Below are positions 23,001-32,584 of a stretch of 64,000 nt of DNA, one piece after another. The stretch is from Mactra quadrangularis (taxonomy: Eukaryota > Mollusca > Bivalvia > Venerida > Mactridae). A program made the translations under genes and the position numbers. Under the pieces are notes generated by a model. That model was given only the letters and a program-made list of their open reading frames with translations, made no database searches and was not told the origin of the DNA. The first letter of the stretch is position 1; the number at the start of each line of letters is the position of its first letter. The stretch spans positions 59,849,872 to 59,913,871 of the forward strand of contig CM046301.1 in assembly GCA_025267735.1 (NCBI GenBank), in the 5' to 3' direction.

Positions 23001-24259
23001 ATTTAACCATTAGTTTTTGTTTTGTTTTTATTTGTTTATGAATTTTATCAAAACAATAAGATAAAACCCACTCTCGCACATGTAAGGATCTTGATAACAT
23101 ATCTGACCTACGAAGTTGGAGAATGGATGAGCTCCAGTCTGAATCTAGACCAATGTTTACTAACTTTAAGTTTCAATGAAAATGGATTTCCATAATAAAA
23201 CACTATGCTCAGTATAAACCCTTTAATTATTTGGTCTCTTCCGAATAGCAAACGAGACACGGGTCGATAGCGCAGCTGGTAGCGCGCCGGAATTTGGAAT
23301 CTCGTGCCCGAGGGGGTGCGGGTTCGAATCCCACCCGGGTAGGTTATACCCTTCAATGAAAATTTGACAATAATGTCGATTTTCCTCCACTGATTAGAAA
23401 ATATGGAGAAGTTTCCGGCCTTGTGGAAGGGTAGGTGAGTACTGGTTATAGACAATGGTCCAGGAAAGCTAGGTTAGGTGCGCTGGACGCCGGGGAAAAA
23501 AGAATATCAAACGACATTAAACAACAACCATTTTTAGTCTATCCACATACGTGTATGTATTTTAATGAAAAAATGACAGCCCTAACTATAAATACATCGA
23601 TTAAACATTTTTTTAAAATAGTCTGTTATAGTTCATTTTATCTCAACTGTCAAAACATGAATAATTTCAACGTGAATGCATTTGTTAAAATTATCGTCGT
23701 GATACATTCATGAGTTTCAGAAAATGTGCATTATGATGGAGTAAAGCTGTTTATGCCGTATGATATGTTTTAGTCAAGCTATATTTAATAACAATTAGGC
23801 CACCCGTACAAAAACAATGCATTTAGTCACCGTGAAATTATTCGAAATTTGACAGTTGAGAAAAAACGAACTACTGAAAATGTTAACCTGTATTTTGGTA
23901 GCAAACCTCGACTTAAGATTCTAAAGGTGGTCTAGTACTTTGCCTGCACTGTTTTTTTCGTAATGAATGAATGGAGCGTTTTTATGATTAATTTAGAACA
24001 CATGTTCTTAATAATTTGAGATCATGTAGGTCTTAAAATAGAAAAAGGAACTTGTGATGTTCTTTGAAATTATCTGGGAATTACACAATTCAGGAAATTA
24101 TTTAATAATAACCTAAGTTAAGAGATGTAAACATCGAGTTCAATTAGGTGAAATCACTTTGCATGTTACAACATACGTGATTACTATAATATATTTTAAG
24201 ACTAATTTCTTTCTTTCATGTTTACAGAAAAACATCTTGAAGAAAGTAGTGCGAGATAA
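11009..24259 (+). CDS. Secreted two-domain Kunitz-type protease inhibitor, four coding exons
   Basis: I joined exons 11009-11066, 11439-11492, 22455-22997 and 24228-24259. All junctions are GT-AG, every intron is phase 1, and the sum is 687 nt (228 residues plus TAA). Residues 1-19 (MILLLFGLVLTLLTNTSLT) form a signal peptide. Residues 25-36 hold three cysteines, followed by a linker. Kunitz domain 1 has Cys 81, 92, 108, 114, 129 and 133; domain 2 has Cys 157, 168, 184, 190, 203 and 207. Both have the RW[HY]FN and GNNF signatures. In the Kunitz family the residue after the second Cys is P1: Arg93 in domain 1 suggests trypsin-like targets, Ser169 in domain 2 does not. Cys3-Cys4 spacing is 5 instead of the usual 7, and Cys1-Cys2 is 10 instead of 8. 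The product should be extracellular; a defence or shell-matrix role is only a guess. Transcription start and full 5'UTR are unknown. Confidence 0.85.
11067..11438 (+). other. Kunitz gene intron 1
   Basis: A 372-bp phase-1 intron (GTAAAT...TTCCAG). I see no repeat or other gene in it. Confidence 0.7.
11439..11492 (+). CDS. Kunitz gene exon 2
   Basis: This is a 54-nt exon after a pyrimidine-rich acceptor (TTTGTGTTCCAG) with donor GTTAGT. It encodes EMPKDCVREPCRAEAICK and carries three cysteines that belong to neither Kunitz domain. A competing acceptor at 11400-11401 would add coding sequence but does not match the phase of exon 1. Confidence 0.75.
13267..13310 (+). mobile_element. Double-hairpin MITE fragment G
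   Basis: GCTGTTTTCACAACTATCTT...ATCATCGTAAGTC preserves one terminal hairpin only. Confidence 0.6.
13789..13850. mobile_element. Hairpin MITE (CATTCTCGTACCCAGAGG family)
   Basis: Near-perfect palindrome: GAGGCTATCTAGATTCTCGA...TCGAGAATCTTGATAACCTC then GGGTACGAGAATG. Confidence 0.8.
14017..14083. mobile_element. Hairpin MITE (same family)
   Basis: CATTCTCGTACCCAGAGTCT...GAGAATCTTGATATCCTCAG then GGAACGAGAATG; both arms present. Confidence 0.8.
15053..15192. mobile_element. 140-bp palindromic MITE
   Basis: Arms TTTTATTCAACTACCAGTGG...CCACTGATTTAAATAT and the reverse complement ATATTTAAATCAGTGG...TAGTTGAATAAAA with small indels. A fragment resembling one arm is near 63925. Confidence 0.8.
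15386..15600 (+). mobile_element. tRNA-derived SINE type C, 5'-truncated
   Basis: Shares ATGTCAATTTTCCTCCACCG and GGTGAGTACTGGTTATAGAC with 23259-23525 and continues to the tail GGCGTTAAACCCAGTATAAA. Confidence 0.8.
15933..16157 (+). repeat. 28-bp tandem array
   Basis: Six near-identical units CATCGGGTGTTTCCGT[AT]TGTACGTTTAA followed by two diverged units. Units alternate at one base (A/T). Confidence 0.95.
16229..16425 (-). repeat. 29-bp tandem array in inverted orientation to 15933-16157
   Basis: About six units of ACGGAAATACCCGATGTTTT plus ACGTAGGAC. In reverse complement each begins AAAACATCGGGTATTTCCGT, the same core as the 28-bp array. The open frame across it is a by-product. Confidence 0.9.
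17633..17990 (+). repeat. (TTCTG)n tracts with diverged spacer
   Basis: TTCTG repeats at 17638-17672, 17860-17877 and 17975-17995. Between them is AT-rich repetitive sequence with recurring TTCATTAGAATATA. Confidence 0.8.
18759..19072 (-). mobile_element. tRNA-derived SINE type B, reverse copy
   Basis: Reverse complement of 38570-38890 over its full length, including GGGTTCGAACCC and the internal GGTACTTGCGAGGGTGG region. Confidence 0.85.
19951..20030. mobile_element. Hairpin MITE (same family)
   Basis: CATTCTCATTCCAAGAGGTT...CGAGAATCCTGACAGCCTCT then GGGTACAAGAATG. Confidence 0.75.
20524..21089 (-). mobile_element. 5'-truncated LINE fragment (I/Nimb/Jockey-like C-terminus)
   Basis: A 149-codon minus-strand frame covers the end of a non-LTR polyprotein: RRDQIVISRCRIGHTRLTHS, LLKREEAPKCIPC, HVLLDCQD, forming a Cx2C...HxxxxC motif. 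These blocks follow the RNase H domain in I/Jockey-like elements. It is followed by a 3'UTR with GGTGCGCCGTAAAACCC and a (CAAA)n tail at 20530-20550. The endonuclease and RT are missing, so it is a dead fragment. Confidence 0.75.
21311..21559 (+). mobile_element. Double-hairpin MITE, copy D
   Basis: GGGGTGCTTTTCACAAAAAC...ATCATCGTAAGTCAAAAGC at the left and TTTTTCGTAAGATTTTTTGT then GAAAATGTGCACAGG at the right. It lies in Kunitz intron 2. Confidence 0.85.
22455..22997 (+). CDS. Kunitz gene exon 3 (both inhibitor domains)
   Basis: This is a 543-nt exon with acceptor TTTTCAG and donor GTAATT. It holds the whole linker and both Kunitz domains, so the domains are not on separate exons as they often are in multi-Kunitz genes. 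The acceptor is a NAGNAG tandem (CAGCAG), so use of the second AG would drop Ala38 without changing frame. Confidence 0.9.
23259..23525 (+). mobile_element. tRNA-derived SINE type C, full copy
   Basis: Head GATAGCGCAGCTGGTAGCGC and GGGTTCGAATCCC, then ATGTCGATTTTCCTCCA, GGTGAGTACTGGTTATAGAC and GGTGCGCTGGAC. It lies in Kunitz intron 3. The head is not an independent tRNA gene: its acceptor stem does not pair. Confidence 0.85.
23627..23873. mobile_element. TA-target palindromic-ended MITE, copy 1
   Basis: Arm TATAGTTCATTTTATCTCAA...CTGTCAAAACATGAATAATT at the left, and its reverse complement ending GTTGAGAAAAAACGAACTA at the right. Lies in Kunitz intron 3. Confidence 0.8.
24228..24259 (+). 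CDS. Kunitz gene exon 4 (C-terminus)
   Basis: This short terminal exon follows the pyrimidine-rich acceptor TTTCATGTTTACAG. It adds the charged tail EKHLEESSAR and a TAA at 24257. Without splicing, exon 3 would run into intron 3 and stop at about 23039 after a hydrophobic tail, so a retained-intron isoform is conceivable but the spliced form fits the phase. Confidence 0.7.
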
Positions 24260-26090
24260 AATCCCACCGTCATGTGCTGAATAAACTCTAACTGTGATAC
24301 CAAAACTCAAAGGCCAGTATTCCGTTGGGCGATAAACTCAAAAACAGCTTCGAGAGAGACATTTTACGTGACAGGAAAATTGTTCTGTGGGTTTGAACGT
24401 ACGCCTTTCTGGTGACACTTGCTGTGACGACTTGTGGCGTGTATGCGGAGTGATTTGCACTACAAAGTTTTGAGAAAAGTGTCCTAGTCACTGTTACGAT
24501 GAACATTATGTGTATTTTGGCCCCTGTGCCATGTTTCCACTTATATATTTGTTTTATAAAAATGGTATGGTGGAATTCAATGTTGTCTTACGGAATATTA
24601 CATAATACAATGAACAACAAACACTGGTTGACATCAACATTCCATTTTAATGTCCAATTCCAATGATTGAAACAGTTGTATTACTATTTCTTGTGCCTTT
24701 CCACAATCAGTTATTCTCAAATTTCCTTGATACACGAAAATAAGGTATGGGTCAAAACACCCATTTCTTGAATGAAAACACAGCTCAATTTAAAGATTTG
24801 TTATAAAAAATTTCAAATTATTTCGATTTAGCCCGGATTCCTTATTCAGTTTTTGCATGTTTCAATATTTTTTTTGTCTTTAAGATAGTAACTACAAAAA
24901 CTACAAAAATATGTATATTGAAGAAATAGAATATATATTTTTGTTCTTTAAAGCATATTTCGATTTTTTCTTAATTAAGTGGATTTTGATGGTACAAGAA
25001 TAATGTACCCTGTGTCAGTCATTCTCACCTAACTGGTATAAAATGGACGATATGAAGACAACGATCTCCATCAATGGGGAGAGTAAACGTAGAAATAGCT
25101 GTTTGGAATAACAATGCAAAAGCGATACATTTTGCTTGCTGGAAATCAAATTGTGGCAACGTGCAATATTATCTGTATAGTATCCTTTAATAAGGGACTT
25201 TAGTCAGTTATTTCCCTTTGTATATTCTTCAAATACGTAGGTCCTATTGGTTGGATTACTCGGATTTTATCCTTAGTTTTTAATGTCAATTTGTCAAAAT
25301 TAATCTTAAATAACCTTTTTGTAAATCATTTAATTTGTTTAAAAAACAAGCCAAATATTGTTAGGATAAAGAACTGTATAAATTTCATCACATCTGAAAG
25401 ATATAAGTTGAAATATTTTATTATCCTTACATAGAAGATTAAAGATAAAATCCGAGGATTCCAACTGTAAGGATCTACTTACCAATTGGATTGCTTCAGA
25501 TTTTACATGTATCAGGGAAAGATAACTGACAAAAGTCCCTAATACATTTTGTTTATCACTGTTAATAATTTGTGTACTGGTTTAATGATACAAATGTACT
25601 AATATGTGTTTACCTTAATAAAGTGAACTACTAAACTTCACACGAGAAAAAAATGAAATCTACGCTGTATAAATAATAAATCACTTTCTTTATATCAATT
25701 ACATGTACAGTCATCAAGCAATCAATTTTAAAATATCTATGATGTTATAAATACAATGTATATTGATAAGGAGAAAATTGTGGTTACGTATATTACATTA
25801 ACAAAAATGTGTTACGTAAAATGATCTATTGCTGTATAAAATTTGTACAAAATACTCCTCAATGTTTTAAATGTGTTCTTATAAATATTGTAAGAGAACT
25901 AAAGATATTCATACTATGTTTAAAGATGTTGTACATGAAAAAACGTGTTTACGTAACGTATATTGCATTGCCATTCTTCGTCATGTAAATGACATTTTGT
26001 CATGATTTTCATTTTGTCATCTATTTATTGTATTCATCTGTTCTGGTGAATCATGATTTTATATAAAGAATAAACTTGGAAACCTACAAT
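24260..26090 (+). other. Probable long 3'UTR of the Kunitz gene
   Basis: About 1.8 kb of AT-rich non-coding sequence from the stop to a good poly(A) signal. It contains no recognised repeat, unlike the sequence on either side, which fits a transcribed UTR. Earlier AATAAA-like sites (for example near 25616) could give shorter forms. Confidence 0.4.
26069..26074 (+). terminator. Candidate poly(A) signal, Kunitz gene
   Basis: AATAAA inside TATAAAGAATAAACTTGGAA, with a T-rich stretch about 30 bp downstream. It lies just before the MITE at 26122. Inferred. Confidence 0.35.
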
Positions 26091-26121
26091 ATTCTTGTAC
26101 GTTTTTGTGTACTTGTGCCGT

Positions 26122-26267
26122 TATAGTCTATTTTTTCTCGACTGTCAAAATTTGAATAATTTCACGGTGATTAAATACACACCATCACAATATCACGAGT
26201 GTAAGACAAAGAACATGAAGTTACCGTGAAATTATTCATGTTTTGACAGTTGAGAAAACGAACTATA
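26122..26267. mobile_element. TA-target palindromic-ended MITE, copy 2
   Basis: Arms of about 50 bp (TAGTCTATTTTTTCTCGACTG...AATAATTTCACGGT) with their reverse complement at 26220-26265, flanked by TA on both sides. Same family as 23627-23873; fits Tc1/mariner-type target choice. Confidence 0.85.
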
Positions 26268-27266
26268 CCAGTGTATATACGTTTTGTCGACGATGTAATT
26301 TACGTAACATTATCCCTGATTGCGAGAGCTGTGTTACAGTGGTTGACGCACATTTAGAGAATCAAGCGGAACTGGGTTCAAATTCAACAAAAGACATTGA
26401 TTATTTCTTTGAGCAAGATATACATGTACGAACACTTGTTACACCTTATCCAGATAAAAAGGGTACCAGTAAAGTCATTTAGTTTCGACAGTCAATTCGT
26501 CGACTTTTCAAGAAAAAGTACTTTTGGAGACTCAAAGATAGTACATGTACCAGTATCACGATGGGAAATAGAAGTAAAGATTGTGACTGATAAGCAGCAT
26601 GAAACTTGGACTATATAAAAGTTTATTAAGTCAGGATTGATATCACGTGACTAAATGATCCAAGTAAAATATTCACAAAAACTCCAACCTCAAAGCCGCT
26701 GTATAAAAAAAAACGTTTAATGATTTCAGAATTTGTCAGACAATTTTCATACTAGCGTTGCGTCTTAAAGTAAGTCAAGGTTTATTAAACTTTACACTTT
26801 TACTGTGAGTTTAGCATTTGGTTACGTGACTATGCAATCATTTTCAAATATTAGCAATTGATATTTTATAACAAGTTTCTCATTCGGAGTAAACGTATTC
26901 AGACATATTTCCAAGTCTATGTCTACAAACAACACTTACGTATTGTTGTAAATACAGAGTAAACAAATTAGTAACAGTACTGATTTTGAAATTTTCCTCG
27001 TCGGAAGATAGTACAAGACAATTGGTTCAGTAAACCCTTCAGACATGTGTACGCTGTATTACAATAATGTACTACAAACATTATTGTGAAAACATCAACA
27101 TTCTGTTAAAATGTACATTGGTTGCCACACATTATTGACTGGACGGTAGTTTGGCTGTGAATTTGGCAAGAAAACAGCATCTAGCAAGAAAACATCATAC
27201 AGCAGTCTGGCTACCATCTGAACATCTTAGAAACATAAATGTTATCGTAGTGAACATTAAGATATG

Positions 27267-27550
27267 CAGGGGTGGATCCAGAATTTTTTCTAAGGGGGGG
27301 GGCGAACTTTTTCTAAGGGGGGGGTCCAAACTTTCGAACCACAACCACATTATACACATTTTGAAGAATAATGCAACATATCATTAATAAAAACTTCGTA
27401 ACCAATTAAATCTATGTTAAGCACCAAGAAAAATTGCTTCATGCTACTTAAAATTGACTTACAGTCAAGAAATGCACTAATGAACAGGTACATTTTGGAA
27501 ATTCCAGGGGGGTCCGGACCCCCCCCCCCCCCCCGCTAGATCCGCCTATG
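27267..27550 (+). mobile_element. Poly-G MITE (CAGGGGCGGATCC family), copy 1
   Basis: Begins CAGGGGTGGATCCAGAATTT, ends CGCTAGATCCGCCTATG. Long G and C runs flank both ends of a conserved AT-rich core (GAATAATGCAACATAT). Confidence 0.85.
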
Positions 27551-27755
27551 CTATGAAATATGATACAGACGATTTATTGATCAAATCATCTTGAACTAAA
27601 ATCCCACTGACACAATTTTGTTTTATCATAAAACATGTGACATACATAAAACTATTTTATCAAGACATTGTTTACTTACATGACATTAGTGATAATGAGC
27701 ATGAAAAGCTCGTACAGAAACAAACATGTGTGAAAAAATCTGTTCATCACCCCTG

Positions 27756-27855
27756 GGGTCCATATTATCAAGCATCTTACGACTGATTTTAGTCGTAAAT
27801 CCTTCTATATAATGTTATGTTAAATTGTCGTAAGATTTTTGATAATATGCTGCCC
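27756..27855. mobile_element. 100-bp MITE with CTTACGAC hairpins, different termini
   Basis: Ends GGGTCCATATTATCAAGCAT and the reverse complement GGGCAGCATATTATCAAAAA, each followed by CTTACGAC. Related in plan, but not in terminus, to the double-hairpin family. Confidence 0.75.
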
Positions 27856-27899
27856 GGAAGTTGATGGTCAATGAAATATTGATATATCAGTAATATTGA

Positions 27900-28040
27900 C
27901 CATCCGCCGGAAAGGGAGAAGAACTCGGCTTGTTTTGTACGGGTAAGTGAATGCTTGTAATAAAAAAGTGTTTAGAAAATATAGTTAGGTGAGTTAGCCG
28001 CCGTATATAACAGTAATAAATATGATAAACGGCGTAAAAT
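27900..28040 (+). mobile_element. SINE tail fragment (GGCGTTAAA type)
   Basis: TTAGGTGAGTTAGCCGCCGT and AACGGCGTAAAATG match the 3' end style of type C. The head is lost. Confidence 0.6.
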
Positions 28041-28044
28041 GTTT

Positions 28045-28195
28045 TAACAGAAGTAACAACAACAGCAGCAGCGGCAACAGCAACACCATTACCAACAATA
28101 ACACCAATAACAACGATAGCAACAATAATAACAACAACAATTAGCTATGGCAACAATGGTAATAACAACATTACAATAATGATAATAATATTTAC
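28045..28195 (+). repeat. (CAA)n trinucleotide tract
   Basis: Imperfect CAA/CAG/AAT repeats. Confidence 0.85.
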
Positions 28196-29019
28196 TTGGC
28201 ATAGTACACATATAGCAAACTACAACATACAGAGAACAATTTTTATCACAGCATATGGCAATTGGGAATAACAAGCACTCAAACGCCAGGGACAGCACAC
28301 AAGGGACAAGCCCTTATTTCAATTGCCGTAACATGTGTTGATGGCGTGACATAGAAAGGCAATGATGAAATGTCAAAATAATAAAATCTTTGCACAATAA
28401 TGACAATATATTTACGTTGAGAAAATTATTTCTTTACAATCCAATAAAATAATAATAACACAGTTCGTGGTTGAAATAGCTTTTACTTGATAAGTCAGAT
28501 TAACAGTGCTTAGAAAGACGTCAACATGTCACAAAAATACCTCCATCACAAACATCGTAGTTCAGATACGCTAACTAACCTAAGCTGTCATTCCAACATT
28601 CCGACATAGTCTTCTATGAAGATCTTATGAATATCAACCCACCGAACCAGTCAGCCATGCAATACAACTCGTCAATTCTAGATGCCCTGAATGTCTTATC
28701 AAACATTCTGTAAACATTGTCGGCTTTTGCACTTCCGCCATGTTCAAGATGGCTGCCTATATAAAAACAAAATGGCGGAATTGCAATGTTCTTTGTCCAC
28801 AGTTATGAAGACACAATATCAAATAAATGATGCTTGAATGTTTAATGTCAGGTAATCGTTAATAAAATGTGTTATTGTGTTTTTATTTTGATTGTCCATA
28901 AAGCTTAAGAGATTCGACTTATCACAGAAATATGGAAATGTAAATTCTAAAACAAATATTTGAAAACTATACAACGCTGATTGTACGAAGAAAATCGCCG
29001 AGGGCTTCCGAGGGCTTTG

Positions 29020-29109
29020 CTTATTATCCGTCAGACTTTGAAGTGCTAATTATATGAAACTGACTTACGAAGATTCTTTTTGTAAGAATTTTTGTGAAAA
29101 GCACCACTG
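29020..29109 (-). mobile_element. Double-hairpin MITE, copy F (one end only)
   Basis: Only the arm GACTTACGAAGATTC...GTGAAAAGCACCACTG remains, with the same AGTGCTAATTA neighbour as copy E. Confidence 0.75.
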
Positions 29110-30374
29110 ATTTCGACATTGTCTGAAATGAAATTGATGTAATAACAGACAGATATAGGACATTCATATTTTCAGTAGAGTTTCAATAAAGTCCTGTAAT
29201 TATAGAGGCTTAAAAATTAATAGAAATACGTAGACTTATAAATCTTATAATAGAATTTTCTATTCTCTTGTTAAATACTATAACAACGTAAAAAATGCTT
29301 CATTACACGTTTTCACTTAAGGTAGCAGTCCCATAATACAAACAAAAAATAAAAAATAAAAAAAAATCTGTTAGAAAGTTGCTTTCTTAATTTTTCGCCA
29401 TATCAGCTGTTTTTGTAAACGCACACTTTTTATACAAATTGACATTTTCGCTATTTAAACAACATGTTTTACAAAAAGTATACAATAACAGACTCTCAAT
29501 TAACCAATTAATAGACATCAACGTTTTATCTATCATTATATCCCTGCCCCATCATATGACCTTAAATGACCTGTTTTAGCTGGGATTCATTGTCATGATT
29601 GTTTTGCTCCTTATTCAAAGTATAGTGTGTGGGTCCCAGAGGGGTGTGCCATGGTAGGCACTCTAGCCATGTCAAAACAAGCAATGGCTGAAGTTTCCCT
29701 TAATAATTTTCTATTCATGCGGTCCATGCAAAATAGACTTATTTATAGAACATATGTACAAGAAAGCATATTTTAAAAGCATTAATCAAAGTTTTCAAAA
29801 ACCACTAACTGTAATTGGCATTTCAAAAATGCCGATTACACTTTTTAGAAAGCAAGAATTCATATTTATTATATGCTTTCCAGTGGAATACCGGGATTTA
29901 TCGGCGAAATAAAAATAGATATTCCACTGTTTTGAAACAATGAAAATAAATTTGTTATTGTTCACTGTTTGGATGCCCCATTCTGATGACATATCATAAT
30001 TAAACTTTAAAAAAGCCAGTTTGAAGCATATAATAAACAGAACATTTGTTTATAATAGTGTAATATCTATTTATTTCACTCGTGAGCTAACGATATTATA
30101 TTTTCCCTCGTGGCTACGCCACTCGTAAAAAAATTGCATCCTTGGCTCACTCGTTTAAACTAGATCTTACACCGAAATAAATAAATATCCTCTATGCCTT
30201 ATTATCGTATCAGTATAACAGAAAAAGACGATAAATTATGTTCAAACATGTTGATGGCACAAAATAAAGTTAAAAAAAGTTAAAAGAGCGGTTTAAAGTA
30301 TGCCTCCATATGCATGCACATGTTCAGGCGACTTTACGATCTTGTACGATAACCCCTGATCACTAAAATCACAT

Positions 30375-30540
30375 TCAGGCAGGCGATCCCTTACAGTTGC
30401 TCGTTTACAACTGGTGGAGTGGAACAACTGCAGATTATTTCTTTCTCAAGGAAATTAGCATTGCCCCTAGTGCTGATCAAACACGGGACCTCTCGATCTC
30501 TAAGCGCGCGTTCTAACACTAGATCACTGCCCCTACCTAA
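30375..30540 (-). mobile_element. tRNA-derived SINE type B, truncated
   Basis: Retains only the tRNA-like head (GCGCGCTTAGAGATCGAGAGG in reverse) and the first part of the body. Confidence 0.75.
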
Positions 30541-31907
30541 AATGACCATCTTTAACTTTTTACGAAAGTGACCACTTTTAACAAGTCTGTTCAAAGTTGT
30601 TCTGAAATTTGGGTTATCAGAACAGGACAGAACAATACTTTTATTTCTCAAACTACAAAGTAATACATGAAAAAAATCAGTTTCGCATGTAGCAAATTTA
30701 TGAACACGGAAGCCCCCCATTTCACAATTTATGACCACGGAAGCCCCCCCCCCCATTCCACTTCCTATCGTGGTAAAGCTACCTTAAATTTGTAATTGTA
30801 TATTTTATAGTACAGACTTATCACAAATAATTTCTTGTTAGCAAGAAGCCAGGACAAACATTTCGATATTTTTTGTTTTAATTGATACATCTTTCATATA
30901 GACTATTACATTCAAATGACATAGCCATCACTAACAAGCTGTTATATATGATATATGTAACACTGCCTGTCTGGTGATGTCTGCAGTTCGTAAATTTTAC
31001 TATAATTGAAATACTTAACAGCTAGAAACAATACTGATTTATATTTTACTACGAGATTCTAGTATTGTTTTTCAATTTTATAGTAAAACTAGTGTGTTGT
31101 TTAGCAAATAATTATAAACAATGATTTATGTTATTTTATTTTTTCCACAAAATTAGGTCACCGTGTTATACAAGTCCTTTCCAAATATGGAACATTTTGT
31201 TAAATTTGTCGAGTTAACATATCTAGCATAGTCTCAGGCGACTTGCTTTGTACCAGGAATTCTATATAACAGGGATCTATTACGAAGTGATTTTTTTTAA
31301 TTTTCTCGGTCGTCACTGTCTATAACTGGCTGAAACAGGCTGTACAAACTATTCCAAGTTTAAAAACTTGATTTATGTTTTTGTACATGTATTCCAAGCA
31401 ACTTGTGAATGTTTCTGAAGTTTTTGACAAAAAGTGTTGCAATTATGCCCAAAAATATGACTTTAGGTGATGTAAAATGGGGCTAAATTGGCAGATCGGC
31501 GGGAAAATGCATTATTTTGTGAAACAGTATGTGAGTGTAATTTACCTCAAAATCATCCGTAGAAACACATTTTTCCTAACATTTATTTCAATTTGAATGG
31601 TACTGGTACAAAATGTCATGTGAATATCTTTATATAAACTTGTTACACTTGTTTTCCGTATTGACCGAATAAAAGCGACGACATTGAACTTTGGTGAAAA
31701 TCTATTACATTTACTTATCGTTACAAATCCCTGTTATATAAAATCCCTGTCTGTACCGATCAATCAAAGAAACTATGTATACAGGGGAAATGTCCTACCC
31801 TGAAAATGGCAGTATTTTATCCAAGTTCACTTACTGGCCATTATTTGTGCTTACAGCTTTGCAACATAGAGTATGATGTTCGTTGATATTATTCGAAAGA
31901 GCAATCC

Positions 31908-32030
31908 TGTAGCGCCGCTAAAAGTCGCAGTCCCGCTTAATGTCTCAATCGACGCTACAAGCTCAATCAACGATAAACGTCGCAACGATAAACGTCGCAC
32001 TTGTGACGCTAAACGTCGTACATGGTAGAA
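31908..32030 (+). repeat. Degenerate AAACGTCGCAACG repeat, locus 2
   Basis: GTAGCGCCGCTAAAAGTCGC then ATAAACGTCGCAACG units and CTAAACGTCGTACATG, starting with the same 13 bases as locus 1. Confidence 0.7.
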
Positions 32031-32282
32031 ATGTTAAGTATCGAACTGAAACAACACATAATTACTACAAAGAAAAATATGACTTCTAAGCAATCATTCT
32101 TAGACCCATAGCAACCATCCACATACTCCTAGCAACATCTTAAACCTATAACCGCACTATTATGCCCTAAACAAACCACCATAATGCTCATAACATCCAC
32201 TAAGTCTTTTCTGTCCATAGCAACCACTTTAAAGTCCATTGCAATATGTTTTGCACCCCTACCAATATCTGGAATGTCCAAT

Positions 32283-32584
32283 CATAGACGGATCTAGCGG
32301 GGGGGGGGGGGGGGGTCAGGGGGGTCCGGACCCCCTCCTAGAATTTCCAAAATGTACCTGTCCATTAGATTATTTCATGAATGTAAGTCATTTTTAAGTA
32401 GCATGAAGCAATTTATTTCGGTGCTTAACATATATTTAATGGTTATGTAGTTTTTATTATCAAATTGATGCATTATTCTGCAAAATGTGTATAATATGGT
32501 TGTGGTACGAAAGTTTGGACCCCCCCCCCTCTAAAAAAGTTCGGACTCCCCCCCCCCCTAGAAAAAATCCTGGATCCGCCCCTG
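32283..32584 (-). mobile_element. Poly-G MITE, copy 2 (reverse)
   Basis: Begins CATAGACGGATCTAGC and ends GGATCCGCCCCTG, with a G19 run near the left end. CCAAT is repeated immediately on both sides (32278 and 32585), suggesting a 4-5-bp target duplication. Confidence 0.85.

Larger units (their letters stand above)
22998..24227 (+). other. Kunitz gene intron 3
   Basis: A 1,230-bp phase-1 intron. It contains a full tRNA-headed SINE (23259-23525) and a palindromic-ended MITE (23627-23873). No coding potential was seen apart from repeat-derived frames. Confidence 0.7.

Noticed and set aside
23259..23335. Functional tRNA gene
   Set aside because: Box A and B are present but the acceptor arms do not pair and a SINE body follows.
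24288..24506. 72-codon frame antisense to the Kunitz 3'UTR
   Set aside because: No splice or domain support; chance frame.
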